This document shows positions 4,754 to 11,169 of a stretch of DNA of 11,192 nt, one piece after another. The stretch is taken from contig VMTI01000011.1 of assembly GCA_013791675.1 (NCBI GenBank), positions 1-11,192 of the forward strand, in the 5' to 3' direction. Position numbers and translations under genes: made by a program. The notes under the pieces were generated by a model, which worked only from the letters and a program-made list of their open reading frames with translations, made no database searches and had not been told where the DNA came from. The first letter of the stretch is position 1. Each line of letters begins with the position of its first letter. This stretch comes from a bacterium. Lineage in GTDB: Bacteria > CG03.

Positions 4754-5992
4754 TCAAACGACAATTCCGTGCCCCGCTAATTTCCACCTGTTCTGAATCT
4801 GGCGCGAGAGCGCGACGCGGTCGCCGGCGCTTGCGCAAACCGGAAGTTTCAGCTTTATGGAAACGGTCTTGCCTACGGAAGAAACCGCGCCTACGCTTCT
4901 CGCGACACCGCAGACTATTACGAACGGCTCGCCTATGGAAACTTTTTTCTCCGCAGCATTAAAGAAATTTATTTTCAGGTTCAGCTCGCTTCTTACTTCC
5001 ACTCCGCCGGCTCCCGCCGCGGAAACTGCGCTGCCCGCGAGCGAGTCCGATTTCGCGAGCGAGGGGTCGAGCGACGTGAGCATCCCGACCAAGCCGCCGG
5101 GCCCCGCCTTCTCCAGATTCTTTCCCGCTTTCTGCAGCCCTGTGATTTTCGTTTTCAGCGTTTCCCATTTGTTGTTCCTTTTCACGCCGGGCTTTATCTC
5201 TATGCTGTCGCCGACGGAAAAAACTCCGCTGACAATCGAGCCTCCGAGAATCCCTCCGTTGAGTTTTTCTATCTCCGTTCCCGGTTTGTTGATGTCAAAA
5301 CTCCTGACCGAAAAAAATCTCGGGACTCCTTCCGCGCTCGCGCGCTTCGGAATGCGGTTTATCGCTTTCAGGAGCGCGTCAATGTTCAGCTTCTGCTGCG
5401 CGGACACCGGGATAATCGGCGCGCTTTCCGCTACCGTTCCTTTTATCAGCTCCTTTATTTCCTTGTAATTTTTCAGCGCCTGCTCCTCCGTGACGAGGTC
5501 GATTTTGTTCTGCACGATTATTATATTTTTTATCCCGGAGATGTTCAGCACCATCAGGTGCTCGCGCGTCTGCGCCTGAATGCCCTCGTTCGCGGCTATA
5601 AGCAGCAGGGCGCCGTCCGCTATCGCGGTTCCCGCCAGAACCGTTGCCATAAGCGTTTCGTGCCCCGGCGCGTCAACTATCGAGAAAGTCCTGACCGGCT
5701 CGCACTCTTCCATGCACTTCGGGCATCTTTTCGTTGATGAGTAATAATCGTCCTTTTCGCAGCGGTAGATTGTGATGTCCGCGTACCCGAGCCGCAATGT
5801 AATGCCGCGTTTCATCTCCTCGCTGTGTGTGTCAGCCCATTTTCCGCTCAGCGCCTGCGTAAGGCTTGTCTTGCCGTGGTCAACGTGCCCGAGCGTTATC
5901 AGGTTGAATTCGGGAATAAGACGCGGGTCGGTTTCTTCCGGCTTCCTTTCGGATTTTTCTTCCGCGCTTTCGGTTTCTTTTTTGCCGCTCAT
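4754..5992 (-). CDS. eif2g: Translation initiation factor aIF2 subunit gamma
   Basis: This 412-residue GTPase subunit of archaeal aIF2 delivers Met-tRNAi to the small ribosomal subunit. Motifs in order: G1 GHVDHGKT at 35-42, the switch-1 region KRGITLRLGYADI around 61-73, four zinc-knuckle cysteines C78, C90, C93 and C97, G3 DAPGH at 107-111, G4 NKID at 162-165 and G5 SAQ at 197-199. Two beta-barrel domains follow, with KPGTEIEKLNGGILGGSI and ARSVGAVSSVGKT segments. The zinc knuckle and RLGYAD separate it from EF-Tu and SelB. ATG 5992 is preferred because TTGAT plus four bases precedes it; in-frame TTG 6001 and ATG 5998 lie within that site. An acidic 22-residue N-terminal tail is slightly unusual. 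It lies downstream of eS6 and upstream of the PIN gene. Confidence 0.96.
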   Translation of the reverse strand: MSGKKETESAEEKSERKPEETDPRLIPEFNLITLGHVDHGKTSLTQALSGKWADTHSEEMKRGITLRLGYADITIYRCEKDDYYSSTKRCPKCMEECEPVRTFSIVDAPGHETLMATVLAGTAIADGALLLIAANEGIQAQTREHLMVLNISGIKNIIIVQNKIDLVTEEQALKNYKEIKELIKGTVAESAPIIPVSAQQKLNIDALLKAINRIPKRASAEGVPRFFSVRSFDINKPGTEIEKLNGGILGGSIVSGVFSVGDSIEIKPGVKRNNKWETLKTKITGLQKAGKNLEKAGPGGLVGMLTSLDPSLAKSDSLAGSAVSAAGAGGVEVRSELNLKINFFNAAEKKVSIGEPFVIVCGVARSVGAVSSVGKTVSIKLKLPVCASAGDRVALSRQIQNRWKLAGHGIVV

Positions 5993-6023
5993 AATCATCA
6001 ATAAGTATGTTATTTCTGGAAGG

Positions 6024-6031
6024 CTTAAATA
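6024..6031 (-). promoter_or_regulatory. TATA-like box of aIF2 gamma
   Basis: On the minus strand, TATTTAAG is centred about 35 bases before ATG 5992. This predicts a leader of roughly ten bases holding only the TGAT site. aIF2 gamma may thus have its own promoter, although eS6 reads in the same direction 164 bases upstream. Confidence 0.4.
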
Positions 6032-6156
6032 GGTTTGTATAAAATTCTTGAGAAATATAAAAATATGCTGGAAAATAAAATAAACTAAGAGTTAGAAATA
6101 ATTAAAGGAAAGAAATTACTTCTTCCCTCTTTCGCAGGCTCTTACTTCTTCACTTT

Positions 6157-6561
6157 TTACTTCTTTTCTTCTTTCGGCTTCTCCGCTTTCTCTTTCGGCT
6201 TTATTCCGAGAATTTCCATGACGTTGCCGTCGCCTTCCACGATTTTGCAGTTTATCTGCGCGGAAGCTTCGGAAATCATGTTGCCGCGAACGTATTTCCT
6301 TCTTTTAATTCCCTTTTTTACCGGAACGTAGCCGGGGCCCGACGTAAGAAGAAGCTTCTTTCGCATCGCGCCAACCATGTCGGGGCGCATCGGAAATCCC
6401 TCCTTATCCGAGCCTCCCGTTATCTGCAGCGAGAATCCCGAAAGCCCGAGAACGGAGCCGTCAAACCTCTCGCCGATTTTCATTCCCTGAAGCGATGGCG
6501 CGTCCTTCTCGACCTGAAACGCTTTTCTCGTTTTCGGCTCTGAAATCACAAATTTCATCAT
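6157..6561 (-). CDS. rps6e: Ribosomal protein eS6 (S6e)
   Basis: This 134-residue small-subunit ribosomal protein shows the family blocks FVISEPKTRKAFQVE, GMKIGERFDGSVLGLSGFSLQITGGSDKEGFPMRPD (split here between two adjacent strands), the basic RKYVRGNMISE, and a Lys/Glu/Pro-rich tail ending KPKEEKK. Length matches archaeal S6e (about 125-135). GGAGGT at 6569-6574 precedes two adjacent ATG codons. ATG 6561 has spacing seven and is chosen; ATG 6558 (MKFVIS, the commoner family start) has spacing ten and remains possible. The in-frame extension to 6663 covers the promoter and is rejected. It is the first gene in the minus-strand order eS6, aIF2 gamma, PIN, a known archaeal neighbourhood, and is divergent from the protease. 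Confidence 0.95.
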   Translation of the reverse strand: MMKFVISEPKTRKAFQVEKDAPSLQGMKIGERFDGSVLGLSGFSLQITGGSDKEGFPMRPDMVGAMRKKLLLTSGPGYVPVKKGIKRRKYVRGNMISEASAQINCKIVEGDGNVMEILGIKPKEKAEKPKEEKK

Positions 6562-6568
6562 ATAAACT

Positions 6569-6574
6569 ACCTCC
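6569..6574 (-). promoter_or_regulatory. GGAGGT Shine-Dalgarno of eS6
   Basis: GGAGGT on the minus strand, within GGGGAGGTAG, is the strongest binding site in the window and lies seven bases before ATG 6561. Confidence 0.75.
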
Positions 6575-6592
6575 CCAGAATTCCCGCTATAA

Positions 6593-6605
6593 CGGTTCAT
6601 AACCG
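6593..6605. repeat. Inverted repeat CGGTT-N3-AACCG in the eS6 leader
   Basis: Five-base arms flank CAT. The element lies just downstream of the predicted eS6 transcription start, where it could be an operator or a small RNA hairpin. The arms are short, so chance occurrence is possible. Confidence 0.3.
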
Positions 6606-6630
6606 GGTAGATATTTTTCGCGGCGAAGAT

Positions 6631-6637
6631 ATTTAAA
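6631..6637 (-). promoter_or_regulatory. TATA box of eS6
   Basis: On the minus strand, CCTTTAAATATC contains a good archaeal TATA box about 73 bases before ATG 6561, giving a leader of roughly 45 bases. A second A/T-rich candidate lies at 6611-6617. Confidence 0.45.
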
Positions 6638-6666
6638 GGCGCGAGGGCGCGGCGGAAACCCAAAAC

Positions 6667-6672
6667 TTATAT
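6667..6672 (+). promoter_or_regulatory. TATA box of the S8 protease (leaderless)
   Basis: TTATAT is centred about 26 bases before ATG 6695. An earlier in-frame ATG at 6671 lies inside this box, so it should not be transcribed and the true start should be 6695. Confidence 0.5.
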
Positions 6673-6694
6673 GAAAGAAACGCGATACGCTGTT

Positions 6695-9600
6695 ATGAAA
6701 AAAGCGTTTTTCGCGCTGGCTGCGGTTGCCCTCGTTCTGGCTCTTGCAACGCTTTCTTGCGCGAAGCAGGACGGACTATATGACGGGAAATGGAAGGACA
6801 AGCTGGACTCCGGGTTGAGAACGGAAGTTGAAAGCCGTAGCAATATTTTTTCCGCATTGTCCGCGCCGGAAAAAAACATAGACGTTATCGTGATGACTTC
6901 CGACAAGAATCTCGAAAGGTTCGGAACGGTCAGGAAAAAGTTCTCGATAATTTCCGCGGTATCGATGAGCGTTCCCGCGAGCGGGCTGGAGCGGCTGGCG
7001 AGGCTCGACTCCGTGGCGAGGATAGAAAAGGAGAAAATATTTTACATTCAGCGGATGGAAGCGATACCGCTCATAAGGGCTGACTCGGCTTCTTCGGATT
7101 TCGGAGTAAACGGCACGAACATAAACATCTCGATTCTTGACACGGGAATTTTCAACCACACGGAATTCCAAAACCCGAACAGGATAATATTGCAATACGA
7201 TTTTTACAACAATAACACAAACGCTTCGGACGACAACGGCCACGGCACGCATGTCGCTGGAATAGCCGCGGGAAAAGGAACTACTTCATACGGCAGAGGA
7301 GTCGCGGCAAACGCATCCATATTCGCGGGAAAAGTTTGTGATGCGTCGGGGGCTTGTCTCGGATCTGCAATATTGAGTGGAATAGAATGGGCTGTAAATA
7401 ATAGCGCGAAAATAATTTCCATGAGTCTCGGCGGAGATGAAGACGGCTGTTCAGATTCTCTCGTGCAGGCAGTTGATGCCGCAACCGAGCGGGGAGTTCT
7501 TGTTGTCGTGTCAGCGGGAAATACCGGACCAACCAATAACACAATAGCAAGCCCGGCGTGCGCAAAACGCGCGCTCGCGGTCGGGTCTGTGAAAGATGGT
7601 TCATACGATGCAACACCTACAGATAGCATATCTGATTTCTCATCAAGAGGTTCAACAAATGACAACAGAACAAAACCTGACTTGGTTGCGCCGGGTGAAT
7701 GGATAACATCAACCTACATAAATCCCGAAAATTGTGAACCAGGAATAAATAACGAATACTGCACTATTGAAGGGACTTCGCAAGCCGCGCCGTTCGTCAG
7801 CGGCGCAGCCGCGCTCGTGATGGAGCAATACAGCAAGACGTTCGGATATTTTCCGGAGCCGGAGAGGGTGAAGGCAATCCTGCTCGCCTCCGCGAACACG
7901 AGCGGAATGGAAGCCGGCGGCTTTGCGAACGGCGGAACTCCTTACAGGAATAATTTTTACGGCTCCGGCAGGCTGGATGTTTACGGGGCGCTGCGGGCGG
8001 CGAATTTCACCGCGAACGGCTCGGTATCGCAGGGGGAGCAAAAAATGTTTTACTTCAATATCACTAACTCAAACGCTTCCGTTGCGCTGGTTTGGGGCGA
8101 GAACGGCACGACTTACAACAATCTCGATTTGATAGTCGGGAACGGCACGAACAATTTTACCGCGGGAGCGGACAGGAACGACACGGTTGAGCAGATATTC
8201 TTGAGGAATGTTAACAATGGAATATGGAATATTTATGTGAACGGCACAAGCGTTTCCGGAACGCAGAAGTTTTTTATTGCATACACGCAGGACAATTCTC
8301 CCCCGCGATGGTCCGCCAACTTTTCTTATCCTGCATCGCCTGCGAACTACAGCAAAAACGGAAACTACTCCTTCAACATAACTTGGGCGGATGATGTTGC
8401 CGTTGACGAGGTTCTGTTTGAATGGAACGGCACGGCAAACTACAGCCGCAGACTGGGAAACCTTTCCGCTTGCGGAAGCGTTTTCGCGGCGAACCTGACT
8501 GACCTTGCCGCCGGCAATTATTCTTACCGCTGGCTCGCGAACGACACCTCCGGAAAATGGAACGCGAGCGCGGTTTGGAATTATTCCATTGCGCGCGCGG
8601 CGCCGAACGTCTCGGTTTTCCTGAACGGCAGCGCGGGAAACCTCACGATAGCCTCCGGCGATTTTGTAAATATAACCGTAATTTCTTCGGGAGAATCGAA
8701 CGTTTCGCTTTACAATAACAGTTCTCTTGTAAATAATACTCTGCCGCCGATTTATAATATAATAAATTATACGGGATTCGCGGGAATGATTTTTAATATA
8801 ACCGCCTTCCATAACGAGACGCAAAACTTCACTTCACAAAACATAACAAGTTTTATAATTATCGATGGAACGCCGCCGGTTTTTTCCGACAACAAAACTT
8901 ATCCGAACTCATCGGCGCCCTACGGATTAACCTGCCAGTTCAACATCACGATTTTCGACGAGACAAACATATCCTCCGTTATTCTGGAATGGAACGATAC
9001 CGCGAGCATTGCGAATTACACGGTTTCAACATTTTCCGGAAGCGGCTCGCGCAACTCAACGAGAGAATATTATTACAGCCTCTCAAACCTTTCCGTTGGA
9101 AACCACACATACCGCTGGCTCGCGAACGACAGCATGAACAACACGAATTCTTCGCAGAACTTCTCATACTCCATAATCCGGGCGGCTTCGCTTTCAAGGC
9201 TTTTCCTTAACGGAACGGAAAATAACAGAACCTACATATTCGGAGAATTCGCAAACATTACGGCGCTTCTCAATATAACAGGAAAGAACATAACGGTTTT
9301 CGCGAATTTCAGCGGCTCGCCTGAAATAATAGCAGGCAATAATACTTCATCAGTTTTCAACGTTACAAACACCTCGAACCTTAACGCCTCGTCCGTTTAC
9401 AATATCACTTCCGCTTTTTCCGGCGATGAGAATTACACGGCAAGTTCCGTAACTTATTATCTCGGCTTGTGCCCCGCAGCATGTTCTGCGTCGAGCGAAT
9501 CTGCCTGTACAGGCGGCTCAAAAATCGTGACAACATACAGTTGCGGCGCTCCCGCATACCAGTGCGAGCCTTCTCCGCAAACGCAATCCTGCTCGTCAGG

Positions 9601-10330
9601 CTCGTCGTCAGGAGGCGGCAGCATTTTTGCAGCAACCGTTGCGGCGGCAGCAAACACATCGGCTACGATAAGCGTAACATCATATAACGGGAGAATAACG
9701 GTTTCAATCCCCGCGGTTCAGGCGAACGCTTCGGAAATAATAAACATAACAAACTCCTCGCTGCCGATAACCAAAATAACAATCTCCGCAGCGGAAAAGT
9801 CGGCCAATGCGAGGATTGAAATCCGCAACGCAAGCGCTCCCGCGGCGCAAAAGCCGGAAGGCGAAGTGTTCCGGTATTTCAGCATTGAAAAAACGAACCT
9901 CAGTTTAAGCAGGACTGATGTGGAATTTTTTGTAACAAAAAAGTGGACTTCGGAAAACCAAATAAATGTCTCGACAATAGCGCTGAACAGGCTGTCGGGA
10001 AACTGGATAAGGCTTCCGACATTGAGGACAGCGGAGGATTCGGCAAACTTTTATTTCAATTCTTCCGTTCCGGGATTCTCATACTTCGCGATAACAGGGG
10101 AAAAAATAAAAACGGAAAAAGCAGTGCCGCAGCAGCTTGAAGTAAACGGGACTGCAAACAACGAGACAGAAAAAGAAGGCGCTGAAAAAACGGAGAATCT
10201 TCCGGCGCTTTTTTCAGCGCTTGTTTCTATCGGAATCTTATTAATAATCGCGGCGGCTTGTTTCGCGGTTTATACATCAAGGAGGAAAAAAATAAAAGGG
10301 GATAAAGATGGCGCGCAAGAGCAGGAATAA
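6695..10330 (+). CDS. Secreted subtilisin-like serine protease (S8) with PGF-pre-PGF domain
   Basis: This 1211-residue surface protease has a signal peptide at residues 1-23 (MKKAFFALAAVALVL...), an I9-like propeptide about 63-118 and an S8 catalytic domain about 140-435. The triad is D149 (SILDTGI), H183 (GHGTHVAG) and S362 (GTSQAAP), with oxyanion N276 (SAGNTGP). A PPC-like beta domain spans about 439-531, followed by two related Ig-like modules (about 535-725 and 726-922) that both contain YRWLAND. Six cysteines (926-966) precede a Ser/Gly linker. A PGF-pre-PGF domain (about 977-1135, ending GFSYFAITG) leads to an acidic linker, a membrane helix (about 1169-1193) and a basic cytoplasmic tail. 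About 55 N-X-S/T sequons fall in residues 430-917, implying heavy N-glycosylation outside the cell. ATG 6695 is chosen because ATG 6671 lies in the TATA box. The 3' end overlaps the DUF192 gene by 23 bases. Confidence 0.93.
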   Translation: MKKAFFALAAVALVLALATLSCAKQDGLYDGKWKDKLDSGLRTEVESRSNIFSALSAPEKNIDVIVMTSDKNLERFGTVRKKFSIISAVSMSVPASGLERLARLDSVARIEKEKIFYIQRMEAIPLIRADSASSDFGVNGTNINISILDTGIFNHTEFQNPNRIILQYDFYNNNTNASDDNGHGTHVAGIAAGKGTTSYGRGVAANASIFAGKVCDASGACLGSAILSGIEWAVNNSAKIISMSLGGDEDGCSDSLVQAVDAATERGVLVVVSAGNTGPTNNTIASPACAKRALAVGSVKDGSYDATPTDSISDFSSRGSTNDNRTKPDLVAPGEWITSTYINPENCEPGINNEYCTIEGTSQAAPFVSGAAALVMEQYSKTFGYFPEPERVKAILLASANTSGMEAGGFANGGTPYRNNFYGSGRLDVYGALRAANFTANGSVSQGEQKMFYFNITNSNASVALVWGENGTTYNNLDLIVGNGTNNFTAGADRNDTVEQIFLRNVNNGIWNIYVNGTSVSGTQKFFIAYTQDNSPPRWSANFSYPASPANYSKNGNYSFNITWADDVAVDEVLFEWNGTANYSRRLGNLSACGSVFAANLTDLAAGNYSYRWLANDTSGKWNASAVWNYSIARAAPNVSVFLNGSAGNLTIASGDFVNITVISSGESNVSLYNNSSLVNNTLPPIYNIINYTGFAGMIFNITAFHNETQNFTSQNITSFIIIDGTPPVFSDNKTYPNSSAPYGLTCQFNITIFDETNISSVILEWNDTASIANYTVSTFSGSGSRNSTREYYYSLSNLSVGNHTYRWLANDSMNNTNSSQNFSYSIIRAASLSRLFLNGTENNRTYIFGEFANITALLNITGKNITVFANFSGSPEIIAGNNTSSVFNVTNTSNLNASSVYNITSAFSGDENYTASSVTYYLGLCPAACSASSESACTGGSKIVTTYSCGAPAYQCEPSPQTQSCSSGSSSGGGSIFAATVAAAANTSATISVTSYNGRITVSIPAVQANASEIINITNSSLPITKITISAAEKSANARIEIRNASAPAAQKPEGEVFRYFSIEKTNLSLSRTDVEFFVTKKWTSENQINVSTIALNRLSGNWIRLPTLRTAEDSANFYFNSSVPGFSYFAITGEKIKTEKAVPQQLEVNGTANNETEKEGAEKTENLPALFSALVSIGILLIIAAACFAVYTSRRKKIKGDKDGAQEQE
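8297..8869 (+). repeat. Ig-like module A of the protease
   Basis: This is the first copy of a composite unit of about 190 residues. It opens PPRWSANFSYP, continues VLFEWNGTANYS and YRWLANDTSGKWN, then ARAAPNVSVFLNGS. The same order recurs in module B. The similarity is clear at protein level and diverged at DNA level. Confidence 0.7.
8870..9460 (+). repeat. Ig-like module B of the protease
   Basis: This is the second copy of the composite unit: PPVFSDNKTYP, VILEWNDTASIANYT, YRWLANDSMNNTN, then IRAASLSRLFLNGT. Matching order and spacing to module A point to an old tandem duplication of a two-domain unit. Confidence 0.7.
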
Positions 10331-10775
10331 TGCGGGATACGGGCTTGTCATTCTGGCGGCTGTTGTTTTTATTTTTGTATTGAACGGCTTGCCTGCACGG
10401 AAAGCCGCGATAGATTTTTCCGGCGACGGAAGCGGCGGCGGTATTTCCATAACCGCGGAAGTCGCGGACACCCCGTTCTTGCGCGAGAAAGGGCTGATGT
10501 TCATCCGAAGCCTGCCGCAGAATTCCGGAATGCTTTTCATATTTGAAAGCCCGCGCGAGCTGCGCTTCTGGATGAAGAACACGCTTATTCCGCTGGATAT
10601 GATTTTCGTTTCCGAGAACTTTACGATTGTGAATATCGCGGAGAACGCGCAGCCTTGCGCCGCAGACTGCCCGCTTTACTATTCGGCGGCGCCCGCGAAG
10701 TATGTTGTCGAGACGAACGCGGGGTTCGCGAAGGAGAACGGGATAAGGGTTGGGAACAACGTAGTGATTGAGTAA
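10308..10775 (+). CDS. DUF192 family protein with N-terminal membrane anchor
   Basis: This 155-residue protein belongs to DUF192 (COG1430), whose biochemical role is unknown. A hydrophobic segment at residues 11-28 (YGLVILAAVVFIFVLNGL) after a basic start anchors it with the domain outside the cell. Family hallmarks are FLREKGLMFIRSLPQNSGML, the core FWMKNTLIPLDMIF (87-100) and a final KYVVETNAGFAKENGIRVGN. C117 and C121 may form a disulfide. ATG 10308 lies within the end of the protease gene, in another frame, and is preceded by GGGGAT plus four bases, so translation is probably coupled. The overlap suggests that the two extracytoplasmic proteins are made together; a shared function is inference only. 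Confidence 0.92.
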   Translation: MARKSRNNAGYGLVILAAVVFIFVLNGLPARKAAIDFSGDGSGGGISITAEVADTPFLREKGLMFIRSLPQNSGMLFIFESPRELRFWMKNTLIPLDMIFVSENFTIVNIAENAQPCAADCPLYYSAAPAKYVVETNAGFAKENGIRVGNNVVIE

Positions 10776-10779
10776 TTAA

Positions 10780-10796
10780 AACCGCATAGAACGGTT
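10780..10796. repeat. Inverted repeat AACCG-N7-CGGTT before the 114-aa promoter
   Basis: The arms are five bases, ending one base before the TATA box at 10798. A third AACCG lies at 10815-10819, between TATA and start codon. The layout would suit an operator for a small winged-helix regulator, but pentamer arms are weak evidence. Confidence 0.3.
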
Positions 10797-10797
10797 A

Positions 10798-10804
10798 TTT
10801 AAAT
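10798..10804 (+). promoter_or_regulatory. TATA box of the 114-aa gene (leaderless)
   Basis: TTTAAAT is centred 24 bases before ATG 10825, so transcription should start at or beside the start codon. No Shine-Dalgarno site is seen. Confidence 0.5.
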
Positions 10805-10824
10805 TTTTCTCTTCAACCGTAAGT

Positions 10825-11169
10825 ATGAATCTTAAAGAAGAGGAGAGACGCTGGGAAGCGGTTATAGCGCAGTATAATGCTGAAATAGGAAAGTCATTAA
10901 TAGAAATTAATTCTCTCTCTGGAAAGGGTTATGTAAAAAGAGATGGAGATTCTGTTGCAATAACAGAAAGAGGCGTCGGATATATTGAAGCTAAAATAGA
11001 TTCTGCAAAGTTAACTGAAGACATTATTTTACAACAGGAATTTACAAAAGATATAATTGATTTGTTGAATAAAAGCGACTGCGACTTAGACATTATAGCT
11101 TGCAGTTCCATTTACCTAACTTTAATGCTGTTTTATGACAACAATATCTTAAAAATGCTGTTTTCTTGA
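10825..11169 (+). CDS. Winged-helix-like small protein, putative regulator
   Basis: This 114-residue AT-rich gene is not recognised as a named family. Residues 24-58 (SLIEINSLSGKGYVKRD, then GDSVAITERGVGYIEAK) look like the recognition helix and wing of a winged-helix DNA-binding domain, in the common pattern 'GYV.RDGD...ITERG..YIE'. The first 23 residues form a charged helix; residues 61-84 form another, and the end (IIACSSIYLTLMLFYDNNI) is hydrophobic and may pack as a dimerisation helix or touch the membrane. The predicted leaderless start and AACCG/CGGTT half-sites around its promoter suggest autoregulation, which is inference. The ITERG wing is shared with the 65-aa protein at 583-780. 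The gene ends just before the window edge, so downstream partners are not visible. Confidence 0.7.
   Translation: MNLKEEERRWEAVIAQYNAEIGKSLIEINSLSGKGYVKRDGDSVAITERGVGYIEAKIDSAKLTEDIILQQEFTKDIIDLLNKSDCDLDIIACSSIYLTLMLFYDNNILKMLFS

Noticed and set aside
4719..4838. 40-codon N-terminal extension of the PIN protein
   Set aside because: It overlaps the end of aIF2 gamma. The PIN fold begins at MKIAIDTN, and the extension is Arg-rich antisense-like sequence.
4857..5468. 203-codon open frame on the plus strand
   Set aside because: It lies antisense within aIF2 gamma, whose GTPase motifs are intact. The translation is Ser/Pro/Phe-rich, typical of a GC-biased antisense shadow, with no binding site.
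6562..6663. 34-codon N-terminal extension of eS6
   Set aside because: It covers the TATA box and the GGAGGT site; eS6 homologues begin at M(M)KFVIS.
8069..8824. 251-codon open frame on the minus strand
   Set aside because: Antisense shadow of the repetitive Asn/Ser/Thr-rich protease modules; Arg/Val-rich translation with no motif or start signal.
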